Below are positions 26,713 to 35,838 of a stretch of DNA of 64,000 bases, in pieces (position 1 is the first letter of the stretch; every line of letters starts with the position of its first letter). The stretch lies in assembly GCF_900231835.1 (NCBI RefSeq), contig NZ_OCTN01000011.1:29901-93900 (forward strand), written 5' to 3'. This DNA comes from Pontivivens marinum. GTDB taxonomy: Bacteria > Pseudomonadota > Alphaproteobacteria > Rhodobacterales > Rhodobacteraceae. A program made the translations under genes and the position numbers. The notes under the pieces are model-generated. The model had not been told where the DNA came from. It saw only the letters and a program-made list of their open reading frames with translations, and did not search any database.

Positions 26713-27378
26713 TCAGGCGAAGCTGCAAACTTTATCGAAGGCAAAGCGCGGCAGCTTTTGAAACAGGGCCGTTTCATCCGCATAGCCGATATTGCACAGG
26801 AAGTTCGATTTCAGGCTGGTGCCGGCAAAGAATTCCTCGTCCACGATGGCGTTCGAAAAACCGGACATTGCCCCCACATCCAACCCCAGCGCGCGCGCCG
26901 CGATCATGAAATAGGCGCCCTGCAAGGTGCCGTTGCGATAGGCAGTATCTGCGGTATAGGCCTCGTTGCCGTCGAACAGATGGCGGCGATCCTCATGCGG
27001 GAACAGGAAGGGCAGCTCGTGCCAGAAATCCATGTCATGCGCGATAATCGCCGTGACCGGCGCGCCCATCATTTTGCCGACATTTTGCGGCTTGAGCGAT
27101 TTTGCCAGCCGCGCCTTACCCTCAGGCGTTTTGACGAAGACAAACCGCGCGGGCAGCGTGTTCATAGAGGTCGCGCCGTTGATGGTAATCTCGTAGATTT
27201 CCTCAAGCACGCCATCGGGAATGGGTTTGTCGGTCCATGCGTAATGGGACCGTGCCTCGCGCAGGATCAGGTCGATTGCATCACCGGACAGCCGGTCGAT
27301 CCGTTTGCGCAGATCGCGGTGATCCTGCTGCGCCGTGGCGCGCAGGGCGTCCAGTTCGGCACCGGTCGGGGCGCTCAT
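26713..27378 (-). CDS. Nitroreductase family protein (RutE/HadB-like)
   Basis: A 221-residue FMN-dependent oxidoreductase. RSHYAWTDKPIPDGVLEEIYE, read in parts, together with TSMNTLPARFVFV and GTLQGAYFMIAARALGLDVGAMSGF are the pattern of the malonic-semialdehyde reductase/haloalkane-type nitroreductase subgroup (RutE). The enzyme probably reduces an aldehyde or quinone-like intermediate with NAD(P)H. The start overlaps the FAH-family stop by 4 bases. Malonic semialdehyde as substrate would link it to the nearby malonate genes, but that is inference. Confidence 0.8.
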   Translation of the reverse strand: MSAPTGAELDALRATAQQDHRDLRKRIDRLSGDAIDLILREARSHYAWTDKPIPDGVLEEIYEITINGATSMNTLPARFVFVKTPEGKARLAKSLKPQNVGKMMGAPVTAIIAHDMDFWHELPFLFPHEDRRHLFDGNEAYTADTAYRNGTLQGAYFMIAARALGLDVGAMSGFSNAIVDEEFFAGTSLKSNFLCNIGYADETALFQKLPRFAFDKVCSFA

Positions 27379-28256
27379 TGCGCACCTCCGGCCGCCAGAT
27401 CCTTTTCATCGACGATCGGGCTGGAACAGATGCCGATCTGCTCGATCTCGATGTCCACAACCTCACCCGGAACCAACCAGCGCGGGTTGGGCTTTTTCGC
27501 GTGACCAACACCGGGGGGCGTGCCCATGGCGATCATGTCGCCCGGCTCCAGTGTGGTATATTCCGAGATGATGGCGATGGCATGGGCGACCGACCAGATC
27601 ATATTGCCGGTATTCGAGGATTGCAGGATTTCGTCCCCGACGCGGCTCTCGATCTTCAGGCCGCTTGCGCCGGCGGGCAGGTCCTCGGGCGTGACAACAT
27701 AGGGACCGATAGCGCCGGTCTGGTCGAAATTCTTACCGGGGGTCCACTGATGCGTTTTGCGCTGATAATCGCGAACAGAACCGTCATTGAACACGGTATA
27801 GCCGAACACATGATCCAGCGCGTCATCCTGCGAAATGTGGCGACCGCCCTTGCCGATGATCAGCATCAGCTCCGCCTCATAATCCAGCTTTTCCGAGCAT
27901 GTCGGGCGAACTAGAGGCGCACCAGCAGCCATGATCGAGTTTTTGCCGCGCATGAACAGGGCGGGATAATCGGGGATGTCATAGCCGCCCTCCTTGATGT
28001 GATCGGTGTAGTTCAGGCCGAGGCAGATGATCGACCCGGGTGCCTTTACCGGCAGGGCGGGCGTGATATCCGCGACAGGGATCGTGGGTGCGCCCGCAAC
28101 CTTGCCTGCGACCGATTCCGCCAGTGCGGGGTCGGCGACCAGTGCCATCAGGTCGGTGCCAACCGCTGCATCTAATGCTGTTAAATCAACGGCATCGCTG
28201 CCCATTACCGCATATACCGCAGTTTCGCCCGACGCCTTGCCAACCAGATATTTCAT
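27375..28256 (-). CDS. Fumarylacetoacetate hydrolase family protein
   Basis: A 293-residue enzyme. The ATG at 28256 is preferred over one at 28265, as AAGGA sits 8 bases before it and abuts the other. Metal ligands lie in LDYEAELMLIIGKGG (two Glu, near 120) and GYTVFNDGSVRDYQ (Asp, near 150). GMGTPPGVG-type sequence (MGTPPGVGHAKKP) near 250 is characteristic. Members hydrolyse or decarboxylate beta-diketo acids such as fumarylpyruvate or acylpyruvate. First gene of the leftward catabolic operon, divergent from yciI-gntR. Confidence 0.87.
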   Translation of the reverse strand: MKYLVGKASGETAVYAVMGSDAVDLTALDAAVGTDLMALVADPALAESVAGKVAGAPTIPVADITPALPVKAPGSIICLGLNYTDHIKEGGYDIPDYPALFMRGKNSIMAAGAPLVRPTCSEKLDYEAELMLIIGKGGRHISQDDALDHVFGYTVFNDGSVRDYQRKTHQWTPGKNFDQTGAIGPYVVTPEDLPAGASGLKIESRVGDEILQSSNTGNMIWSVAHAIAIISEYTTLEPGDMIAMGTPPGVGHAKKPNPRWLVPGEVVDIEIEQIGICSSPIVDEKDLAAGGAQ

Positions 28257-28267
28257 CTTCGCCATCC

Positions 28268-28330
28268 TTGTAAGTTGACTAATTTTTGCCTACAATTAGG
28301 CTCGATGTCAAATAATATCGATATTTTATG
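28268..28330. promoter_or_regulatory. Divergent promoter region with two operator-like sites
   Basis: TTGTA (28268-28272) and TACAA (28291-28295) form an inverted repeat with an 18-base spacer, of the kind GntR/FCD regulators use. At 28311-28330 lies AATAATATCGATATTTTATG, which contains the palindrome AATATCGATATT. Nearly the same motif recurs before the malonyl-CoA decarboxylase gene (29446-29463). The GntR protein encoded at 28753 is the likely binder. Confidence 0.5.
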
Positions 28331-28347
28331 ACGCGGGAGAAATCGCA

Positions 28348-28731
28348 ATGCAATGGGCAGATTATAAACAGCAGGCCAAGTCACGCGGTGCGTTGGCGCT
28401 GGAGCTTTACGTCGCGCAAAGTACCCCCGCGATGGCACCCGAGGATGTGAAGGCCGCCCTGCCCGACCACCTCGCCTATCAGGCACAGTTGGAGGCACAG
28501 GGCGCGCTTGCCTTTGCCGGCCCCATGTCGGATGAAACCGGCGATCTGATGCAGGGTATGGGGTTGATCATCTATCGCGCCGATAGTCTGGATGCGGCCC
28601 GCGCACTGGCCGCGGCGGACCCGATGCACAGCAGTGGTGCGCGCACATTCACCATGCGGCGCTGGATGATTAACGAAGGATCGGTCACTATTTCGGTCGG
28701 GTTATCAACCAATAGCGTCGATCTAAGCTAA
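28348..28731 (+). CDS. YciI-like protein
   Basis: A 127-residue ferredoxin-fold protein. LPDHLAYQAQLEAQG with the conserved histidine near residue 41, GPMSDETGD, and RADSLDAARALAAADPM match the YciI/muconolactone-isomerase-like fold. In degradation operons such proteins act on lactone-type intermediates, but many have no known activity. It lies 22 bases before gntR and is probably cotranscribed. Confidence 0.78.
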   Translation: MQWADYKQQAKSRGALALELYVAQSTPAMAPEDVKAALPDHLAYQAQLEAQGALAFAGPMSDETGDLMQGMGLIIYRADSLDAARALAAADPMHSSGARTFTMRRWMINEGSVTISVGLSTNSVDLS

Positions 28732-28752
28732 TTCACCGAGGGGACTGTCGGG

Positions 28753-29424
28753 ATGAGCGTCATGAAGCCGAGCGAAGGCAAGGAAACCTCCGCGACCCAT
28801 AGCGCATATCTATCCCTGCGCCAGATGATCCTGACCGGTGAGCTGCCGCCGGGGCAAAAGCTCAAGATCGAGCAATTGCGCAGTACGCTGGATACCGGCG
28901 CCTCGCCCGTGCGTGAGGCGTTGAGCCTGCTAACCTCGGACCTGTTGGTCGAACGGCTGGACCAGCGCGGGTTTCGGGCCGCGCCGGCCAGCCTTGTCAA
29001 TTTCAACGAAATCCTGTCCCTGCGCTGCGTGATGGAGGATATGGCCCTGCGCCAATCCATCGCCCGCACCACAGCGGACTGGGAGGAACGTCTGGTCCTG
29101 ACCCATCACCGCATGAAGCGCGCGGTGGAGGAAGGGTCCATTCCTAAATTCGAGGACGCACATAAATCGTTCCACATGGCGCTGCTCGACAACGCCAACT
29201 CACCGATTCTGCTGCGCTATTGCAGCCAGCTATATGATCTGAACATCCGGTATCGCTATCTGGCGGCGGGTCAGACGAATTACCGCAAACGCGATATCGC
29301 GGCGGAGCACGAGGAAATCCTCGACGCGACCCTGCGTGGTGACGCGGATGAGGCATCAGCCACGTTGATCCGGCATTACCGGTCCACCGGCGAATATCTG
29401 ACGGACCCGCTGAGCAAACTTTAG
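28753..29424 (+). CDS. GntR family regulator, FCD subfamily (MatR-like by context)
   Basis: A 223-residue regulator: N-terminal winged helix (about 10-75, with LKIEQLRSTLDTGASPVREAL as recognition region) and C-terminal FCD helical domain (about 95-220) carrying His residues that bind metal and a carboxylate effector (FEDAHKSFHMALL, HEEILDATLRGD). It stands between yciI and malonyl-CoA decarboxylase/synthetase, the arrangement of matR-matA-matB, where the effector is malonate. It probably represses both divergent units through the shared motif at 28311 and 29446. Confidence 0.85.
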   Translation: MSVMKPSEGKETSATHSAYLSLRQMILTGELPPGQKLKIEQLRSTLDTGASPVREALSLLTSDLLVERLDQRGFRAAPASLVNFNEILSLRCVMEDMALRQSIARTTADWEERLVLTHHRMKRAVEEGSIPKFEDAHKSFHMALLDNANSPILLRYCSQLYDLNIRYRYLAAGQTNYRKRDIAAEHEEILDATLRGDADEASATLIRHYRSTGEYLTDPLSKL

Positions 29425-29445
29425 CGATTTAACCAAATCAATTGC

Positions 29446-29463
29446 AATAATATCGATTTTATG
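29446..29463 (+). promoter_or_regulatory. Second copy of the AATAATATCGAT motif
   Basis: AATAATATCGATTTTATG, 31 bases before the decarboxylase ATG, matches the site at 28311-28330 except for a 2-base deletion. Likely operator of the GntR regulator encoded just upstream. Confidence 0.5.
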
Positions 29464-29493
29464 TGAGCCTTTGCGAAAGTGCTGGAGGCTGTC

Positions 29494-30792
29494 ATGCAAC
29501 GCAATCGATTCCTGTCCGACATTCTATCCACCCTATTTGATCGCAGCAGCAATCTGCCCAAAACGCAGGATGCCCGTGACATCTACGCGCTGTGCCGTGC
29601 GCTACTATCCGAGGAGGGAGAGGTATCAGGCCAAAAGCTGGCCGCCACCGTGCTGGCCCGCTATCGCGGCTTGTCTGACGCGCATAAACTGGCCTTTTTC
29701 CAGTTTCTGAATGATGAGCTGGACATAGATGCCGCCGCATTGGCCCCGCTGACCACGGAATATGCCGCAAAACCCTCGGTCGCGGGGTTTAAGCGGCTGT
29801 CCCACGCGGCGGAACCAAAACGGCAGGAGCTGCTGCGCCGCCTGAACCAACCCGTTGGCGCGACGGAGGAGCTGGTCTCGATGCGCGTCGATCTGCTGGA
29901 ACTGGTGCGTGACAATCCCGAACTGGCCCGCACCGATCTGGATTTCGTCCATCTGCTGCGCAGTTGGTTCAATCGCGGGTTCTTGGTGCTCAAGCAAATC
30001 AACTGGGACACGCCCGCCCGCCTGCTGGACAAGATCGTCGCCTATGAGGCTGTGCACGAGATTGACGACTGGGACGACCTGCGCCGCCGACTATACCCGC
30101 CGGACCGCCGGTGTTTTGCCTTTTTCCACCCCGCAATGCCCGATGAGCCGCTGATTTTTGTCGAGGTCGCCCTGACCGAGGCGATCGCCAGCTCCGTTGA
30201 TGATCTGCTATCGGATGCCCGCGAACCCCTGACCGCGCAGCAGGCGAAAACGGCGGTTTTCTACTCGATCTCGAACTGTCAGCGCGGGTTAAAGGGCATC
30301 AGCTTTGGCAATCTGTTGATCAAGCAGGTGGTGGCAGAGCTATCACTGGAATACCCCAACCTGACCCATTTCGTGACGCTGTCGCCCATTCCGGGCCTCA
30401 ACAAATGGCTGGCCACGCAGACGAATGATGAGGCAATCGGCCCCGCCGCGCAGACCATGCTGGAGGGCACAGCAACGGCCGAGCAAACCCGCGCCATGGC
30501 CGCGCGCTATCTGATCACCGCGAAACGTCCCGATGGCAAACCTGTTGATCCGGTCGCACGGTTCCACCTAGGCAACGGGGCGGAGGTTCACGCCGTGCAT
30601 GCCAATGCAGACAGCTCGCCTAATGGCCGCGCGCAATCGGGCGGTGCGATGGTGAACTACCTTTACGATCTGTCCAAGACGGAACACCATCACGAGAATT
30701 TCGCGCTGAGATCGGTCGTCGCCGCGTCGCGGTCCACCCTCGCCCTATCGACGGCCCCTTTCACGACCAAAAGCAAGGAAATGACCCCTTGA
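29494..30792 (+). CDS. matA: Malonyl-CoA decarboxylase
   Basis: A 432-residue enzyme that converts malonyl-CoA to acetyl-CoA and CO2. The ATG at 29494 has GGAGG five bases upstream; a GTG at 29479 is less likely. An N-terminal helical domain (to about 150) is followed by the GNAT-like catalytic domain with NCQRGLKGISFGN near 265 and HFVTLSPIPGLNKWL near 290. The region near 380 supplies the histidine (VARFHLGNGA). It overlaps malonyl-CoA synthetase, forming the malonate-to-acetyl-CoA pathway. Confidence 0.92.
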   Translation: MQRNRFLSDILSTLFDRSSNLPKTQDARDIYALCRALLSEEGEVSGQKLAATVLARYRGLSDAHKLAFFQFLNDELDIDAAALAPLTTEYAAKPSVAGFKRLSHAAEPKRQELLRRLNQPVGATEELVSMRVDLLELVRDNPELARTDLDFVHLLRSWFNRGFLVLKQINWDTPARLLDKIVAYEAVHEIDDWDDLRRRLYPPDRRCFAFFHPAMPDEPLIFVEVALTEAIASSVDDLLSDAREPLTAQQAKTAVFYSISNCQRGLKGISFGNLLIKQVVAELSLEYPNLTHFVTLSPIPGLNKWLATQTNDEAIGPAAQTMLEGTATAEQTRAMAARYLITAKRPDGKPVDPVARFHLGNGAEVHAVHANADSSPNGRAQSGGAMVNYLYDLSKTEHHHENFALRSVVAASRSTLALSTAPFTTKSKEMTP

Positions 30793-32276
30793 GCAATACT
30801 CTCTACGACACGCTGATCGCACCCCATGCGCAATCCGACGCGCCCTTTCTGATGCTGGATGACGGCTCCACCCTGACCTATGCGGGCTTTGTCGCGCGGG
30901 TGGCGCAATTGGCGCATGTGCTGCACGATCATGGCGTAGAGGCCGGTGACAGGGTCGTCGTACAGGCGCCCAAGCTGGCCGATGCGATCGCGCTATACGG
31001 TGCAACGATCCAGACCGGCGCAATCTATCTGCCGCTGAACACTGCCTATACGCAAAGCGAGGTCAGCTATTTCGTCGGCGACGCGGCCCCGTCCCTGGTG
31101 ATTTGTGATGCCGGCACGCTGGACGAGATGACCAGGACCTGTGGCGACACGCCGGTTCTGACATTGGCCAGTGATGGCAGTGGCAGCCTAAGCACAGCCG
31201 CCGATGCCGCGCCGACAACATTCACCACCGTGGATCGCGGGCCGGATGATCTGGCCGCGCTGCTCTATACTTCGGGCACGACAGGTCGATCCAAGGGGGC
31301 GATGCTGTCCCATAAAAACCTGCTATCCAACGCGCAATCTCTGACCGATCTGTGGCAAATCACGGATCAGGACCGATTGATCCACGCGCTGCCGATTTTC
31401 CACACGCACGGGCTGTTCGTGGCGATGAATACCAGCCTGCTGGCGGGGGCGCAGGTCCGCTTCATGGCTGCGTTCAACGTGGATACGATCATTGCGGAAC
31501 TGCCCGCCTCAACCATGCTGATGGGGGTTCCGACCTTCTATACGCGACTGCTGGGTGACGAACGGCTGACCCGCGATGTGGTGGCCAATATGCGGCTGTT
31601 CGTATCCGGCTCCGCGCCGCTGCTGGCCGAAACCCATACCGCGTTTCAGGACCGTACTGATCATCGCATTCTGGAACGCTACGGGATGACGGAAACCAAT
31701 ATGATCACCTCGAACCCGTTCGATGGTGAGCGTGTGGCCGGCACTGTCGGCTATCCCCTGCCCGGAACCGAGGTTGAGATCACCGAGAATGGCACCCCCG
31801 TCGCCGCGGGTGAGATTGGCATGATCGAGGTGCGCGGCGATAACGTGTTTCAGGGGTACTGGAACATGCCCGAGAAAACCGCCGAGGAACTGCGCGAAAG
31901 CGGGTTTTTCATCACTGGCGATTTGGGCGTGAAGTCATCTGACGGGCGCATCAGCATCGTTGGCCGCCAAAAGGATCTGATTATTTCGGGCGGATACAAC
32001 ATCTACCCCAAGGAAATCGAGGACGTCATCAATGACGTGGACGGCGTGGTGGAAAGCGCGGTCTTTGGCGTGCCCCACCCCGATTTCGGCGAAAGCGTGC
32101 TGGCCGCCATCGTCCTGCAAAACACCGCGCTGACCGGTGCCGAAATCGCTGCGCAGGTGGAACCGGATCTGGCCCGTTTCAAACATCCCCGCCGCTATAT
32201 CGTGGTGGATGCCCTGCCCCGCAACACGATGGGCAAGGTGCAGAAAAACGTCCTGCGCGACGAATATAGCGCCTGA
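30789..32276 (+). CDS. matB: Malonyl-CoA synthetase (TTG start)
   Basis: A 495-residue ANL-superfamily ligase that joins malonate and CoA using ATP. The start is a TTG whose last two bases overlap the decarboxylase stop (TTGA); AAGGA lies 9 bases upstream. LLYTSGTTGRSKGAMLSH near 157-174 is the AMP-binding P-loop, RYGMTETNM near 297 the adenine motif, and GRQKDLIISGGYNIYPKE near 392 the hinge. The catalytic lysine is in NTMGKVQKN near the end. Linked to the decarboxylase and the FCD regulator. Confidence 0.92.
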   Translation: MSNTLYDTLIAPHAQSDAPFLMLDDGSTLTYAGFVARVAQLAHVLHDHGVEAGDRVVVQAPKLADAIALYGATIQTGAIYLPLNTAYTQSEVSYFVGDAAPSLVICDAGTLDEMTRTCGDTPVLTLASDGSGSLSTAADAAPTTFTTVDRGPDDLAALLYTSGTTGRSKGAMLSHKNLLSNAQSLTDLWQITDQDRLIHALPIFHTHGLFVAMNTSLLAGAQVRFMAAFNVDTIIAELPASTMLMGVPTFYTRLLGDERLTRDVVANMRLFVSGSAPLLAETHTAFQDRTDHRILERYGMTETNMITSNPFDGERVAGTVGYPLPGTEVEITENGTPVAAGEIGMIEVRGDNVFQGYWNMPEKTAEELRESGFFITGDLGVKSSDGRISIVGRQKDLIISGGYNIYPKEIEDVINDVDGVVESAVFGVPHPDFGESVLAAIVLQNTALTGAEIAAQVEPDLARFKHPRRYIVVDALPRNTMGKVQKNVLRDEYSA

Positions 32277-32291
32277 TCTGCAAACCGCGTA

Positions 32292-32320
32292 CCCGCGTTA
32301 CCACGGGCACGCGGGGTTTT
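32292..32320 (+). terminator. Intrinsic terminator of the mat operon
   Basis: CCCGCGT (32292-32298), a 10-base loop and ACGCGGG (32309-32315), then GTTTT. It overlaps the convergent betA stop codon at 32319. Confidence 0.6.
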
Positions 32321-33980
32321 AGCGCTGCGATCCCTGCCAGTCGGGATGCATCCACGGTTCGGCATTGGAGCGGGGCAGCGGCGTGCGGCCCAGAATATGA
32401 TCCGACGCCTTCTCCCCCACCATGATGCTGGGCCCGTTCAGGTTACCATTGGGAATACGCGGGAAAATCGAGCTGTCAGCAACCCGCAGCCCCTCAACCC
32501 CGATCACGCGGCATTCGGGATCGACAACGGCCATGGGATCATCCACCGCCCCCATCTTGGCCGTGCCGCAGGGGTGATAGGCACTTTCGACATGTTCCGC
32601 GATAAAGGCGTTCAGCTCCTCATCCGTCTGCACATCCGCGCCGGGCTGAATTTCATGACCGGCATAGGGCGCGAAGGCCTCTTGCCCGAAAATCTCACGT
32701 GTTAGGCGGATACAGGTGCGGAAATCGGCCCAGTCCTTTTCCTGCGACATATAGTTGAACAGGATGGAGGGCGCGGCCGCCGGATCAGCCGATGCCAATT
32801 GCACCCGCCCGCGCGACGGGCTGCGCATGGGGCCGGTATGGGCCTGAAAACCATGCCCCTCCGCCGCAACCTGACCGTCATAGCGCACGGCGATGGGCAG
32901 GAAGTGATATTGGATATCGGGGTAATCCACGCCGGCGGCGGAACGGATGAACGCCGCGCTTTCAAACTGGTTCGACGCCCCCGGTCCTGTGCGGGTGAAC
33001 AGCCAGCGCGCGCCGACATAGGCCTTGCCCAACAGGTTCCAGTATTTGAACAGGCTGACCGGCTGCGTCGCGGCCATTTGCAGGTATAGCTCCAGATGGT
33101 CCTGTAGGTTCTGGCCCACACCGGCGCGATCCGCGACCACCTCGATGCCATGTTCGGCTAGATGCGCGGCGGGACCGATGCCCGACAGCATCAGGATCTT
33201 GGGCGAGTTGATGGACGACGCGGCCAGGATCACCTCACGCGCGGCGCGGATCACCTCGACCTTGCCGCCGCGTTCGATTTCGACGCCGACGGCGCGTCCC
33301 TCCTCGATCACCACACGGCGGGCAAAGGCGCGGATCATTTCGCAGTTCGGGCGTTTCAATGCAGGCTTCAGGTAAGCATTCGCGGCGGACCAGCGCTGAC
33401 CCTTATAGGTCGTCTGCTCCATCGGGCCGAAGCCTTCCTGCTGCTCGCCATTATAATCATCGGTGGTTTGATAACCGGCCTGTTTGCCCGCCTCGACAAA
33501 AGCAGTGACCAGCGGGTTTTCGCGGGTGCCGCGTGTGACGTGCAGCGGGCCATCAGCGCCGCGCCAATCAGGATCGCCGCCATGGCCGCGTGGCTCCCAA
33601 TTTTCCATGCGTTTGAAATAGGGCAGCACATCGGCATAGGACCAACCGGTCGCGCCGCTTTCCTGCCAATGGTCGAAATCCTTGGCGTGGCCGCGCACAT
33701 AAACCATACCATTGATCGAGGATGATCCCCCGATCACTTTCCCTCTAGGGGTGGCCAAGCGACGCCCGCCCAGATGCGGTTCTGGTTCGGACTGATAGCC
33801 CCAATCGTAGCGCTTCATGCCCATCGGATAGGACAGCGCACCGGGCATCTGGATCAGCGGGCCGGCATCGGTGCCGCCAAACTCAATCACCAGCACCTGA
33901 TGCTGACCATCCGCCGACAAACGATCCGCCATGGCGCATCCGGCAGAACCGGCACCAACAATGATAAAATCGGGGTTCAT
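32319..33980 (-). CDS. betA: Choline dehydrogenase (GMC oxidoreductase)
   Basis: A 553-residue FAD enzyme oxidising choline to betaine aldehyde. [18 protein letters not shown] at 5-22 binds [21 protein letters not shown] near 80-97 and the [24 protein letters not shown] region, read in parts near 250, are GMC signatures. The catalytic His is in [12 protein letters not shown] near 465. Last gene of betI-betC-betB-DUF2306-betA; its start overlaps the DUF2306 stop by 4 bases. Alcohol dehydrogenases of the same family are the alternative, but context makes choline near certain. Confidence 0.93.
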   Translation of the reverse strand: MNPDFIIVGAGSAGCAMADRLSADGQHQVLVIEFGGTDAGPLIQMPGALSYPMGMKRYDWGYQSEPEPHLGGRRLATPRGKVIGGSSSINGMVYVRGHAKDFDHWQESGATGWSYADVLPYFKRMENWEPRGHGGDPDWRGADGPLHVTRGTRENPLVTAFVEAGKQAGYQTTDDYNGEQQEGFGPMEQTTYKGQRWSAANAYLKPALKRPNCEMIRAFARRVVIEEGRAVGVEIERGGKVEVIRAAREVILAASSINSPKILMLSGIGPAAHLAEHGIEVVADRAGVGQNLQDHLELYLQMAATQPVSLFKYWNLLGKAYVGARWLFTRTGPGASNQFESAAFIRSAAGVDYPDIQYHFLPIAVRYDGQVAAEGHGFQAHTGPMRSPSRGRVQLASADPAAAPSILFNYMSQEKDWADFRTCIRLTREIFGQEAFAPYAGHEIQPGADVQTDEELNAFIAEHVESAYHPCGTAKMGAVDDPMAVVDPECRVIGVEGLRVADSSIFPRIPNGNLNGPSIMVGEKASDHILGRTPLPRSNAEPWMHPDWQGSQR

Positions 33981-34381
33981 GGTGTTCCTCCGAACAGAAC
34001 GGCATGCATGATCCGACCGGGCATTAACGTGAACGCCCCCGTCAGCATCAGGGCAAGCCCGTAGAGCAGGATCATCACCCGCTTATGTCGTGCAATATCA
34101 TCGCGTCGTGCGGACCGGACGGCGATCCACAGCGTTCCCAGCACCAGCACCGACAGCGCGTGGATGGGGGAAAACGGCCCGATAATTTGCAACTCGTAAA
34201 TCGCGAAGCTGCTGATCGCGACCAGTGCCATCAGCGCCACCCAGATATAACCGGTGCTCCGATGCAACGGCGTGCCCTTGGGCAGGGCAAGTTGCACCGC
34301 GCCAAGGGTCATCGCCGCCATCGCAGCAAAGGCATGCAGCGGAACCGGCTGGGTCGCAGTCAGTAGCGGCGCGGGGTTCAT
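33977..34381 (-). CDS. DUF2306-type small membrane protein inside the bet operon
   Basis: A 134-residue protein with four hydrophobic helices (around 15-33, 45-63, 73-88 and 103-122). [26 protein letters not shown] and [12 protein letters not shown] hold conserved histidines of the DUF2306 type, possibly haem or metal ligands. It shares one base with betB and four with betA, so it is fully embedded in the betaine operon. Function unknown; an electron acceptor or membrane partner of the choline dehydrogenase is a reasonable guess. Confidence 0.72.
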   Translation of the reverse strand: MNPAPLLTATQPVPLHAFAAMAAMTLGAVQLALPKGTPLHRSTGYIWVALMALVAISSFAIYELQIIGPFSPIHALSVLVLGTLWIAVRSARRDDIARHKRVMILLYGLALMLTGAFTLMPGRIMHAVLFGGTP

Positions 34382-35838
34382 CAGAACGCGGCCTCAACCG
34401 GGCCCATGCCCACATAGACCGTCTGCACCTCGGTGAAGTGGTCCATGGCCATGCGCGCATTTTCACGCCCGATGCCCGATTGCTTGGACCCGCCAAAGGG
34501 CATGCCCAGCGGGGTCAGGTTGTACTGGTTGATCCAGCAGGTGCCCGCCTGCAATTGCGCCACAACACGGTGGGCGCGGGTCAGATCCTGCGTGAACAGG
34601 CCTGCGGACAGGCCGAATTCGGTGTCATTCGCCCGTGTGATCACATCATCCTCACCGGTGAAGGACAGCACGGACATAACCGGCCCGAACACTTCCTGCC
34701 GTGCGACGGTCATGTCATCGGTCACATCGGCCAACACGGCAGGCGTGATCCAATAGCCCGGACCGTCCAGCTGTTGCCCACCTGTGATCACACGTGCCCC
34801 CTCGGCCCGTGCGGTTTCCAGATGGCGCAGGGTAATGTCCAACTGGGCCTGCGTGGTCATGGGGCCGAAATTCGTCGCCTCATCTAGCGGATCACCGATA
34901 ATGGCGGTTTCAACGCGCTTCTTAAGTTTTTCCAGAAACTCCTGCTGCACATCAGCATGCACAAAAACCCGCGTTCCGTTCGAGCAAACCTGCCCCGAAG
35001 AGTAGAAATTCGCGTTGATCGCACCGGAAACCGCATCATCCAGATTGGCATCGGCAAACACGATAAAGGGCGATTTGCCGCCCAGCTCCATCGTCACCTG
35101 CTTCATCTGCGCGGCGGCGCTGGCGTAAACCTTGCGCCCTGTGGGGACCGATCCGGTCAGCGACACCTTGGCCACGCGGGCATCACCGGTCAGCGCCGCA
35201 CCGACGGCACCACGCCCCTGAACGACGTTGAACAGACCGGCGGGCAGGCCAGCCTCGATCATGATTTCAGCAACCTTCAGCGCGCAAAGCGGCGTGGTTT
35301 CCGAGGGCTTGAACACCATCGCATTGCCGGTGGCCAACGCGGGCGCGGCCTTCCAACACGCGATTTGGGTGGGATAGTTCCACGCGCCGATACCCACACA
35401 AACCCCCAACGGGCGGCGGATCGTATAGGCCCAGTCACCGCCAAACTGCATCGCCTGCCCCGGTACATCAGCGGCCAGACCGCCGAAATACTCCAAAGCC
35501 TCCGCGCCGGATGTGGCATCCGCCATCAGCGTTTCCTGCAATGGCTTGCCCGTGTCATAGGTTTCCAGCACCGACAATTCGTGATTGCGCTGCATAATCA
35601 GATGGGCAGCACGGCGCAGGATGCGGCCCCGCGATGTACCGTCCAGTGCGGCCCATTCGGCCTGCGCCCGCGCGGCGGAGGTCAACGCCTGCTCCACAAT
35701 AGCGGGTGTTGCCTCATGCACGCGGGCGATAATTTCACCGGTGGCGGGGTAAATCACCTCGATGATATCACCTGCTGTATCCTCAACATATTGACCGTCG
35801 ATGAAGTGGCTGGCGGTGGGTTGGGTGGTCATGTTCAT
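34381..35838 (-). CDS. betB: Betaine aldehyde dehydrogenase
   Basis: A 485-residue NAD-dependent aldehyde dehydrogenase. [14 protein letters not shown] near 247-260 contains the general-base Glu, and [13 protein letters not shown] near 282 the catalytic Cys. PWNYP-type sequence ([13 protein letters not shown]) near 145 binds the cofactor, and [10 protein letters not shown] near 385 is conserved. Oxidises betaine aldehyde to glycine betaine. The start overlaps betC by 4 bases. Length matches BetB. Confidence 0.93.
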   Translation of the reverse strand: MNMTTQPTASHFIDGQYVEDTAGDIIEVIYPATGEIIARVHEATPAIVEQALTSAARAQAEWAALDGTSRGRILRRAAHLIMQRNHELSVLETYDTGKPLQETLMADATSGAEALEYFGGLAADVPGQAMQFGGDWAYTIRRPLGVCVGIGAWNYPTQIACWKAAPALATGNAMVFKPSETTPLCALKVAEIMIEAGLPAGLFNVVQGRGAVGAALTGDARVAKVSLTGSVPTGRKVYASAAAQMKQVTMELGGKSPFIVFADANLDDAVSGAINANFYSSGQVCSNGTRVFVHADVQQEFLEKLKKRVETAIIGDPLDEATNFGPMTTQAQLDITLRHLETARAEGARVITGGQQLDGPGYWITPAVLADVTDDMTVARQEVFGPVMSVLSFTGEDDVITRANDTEFGLSAGLFTQDLTRAHRVVAQLQAGTCWINQYNLTPLGMPFGGSKQSGIGRENARMAMDHFTEVQTVYVGMGPVEAAF

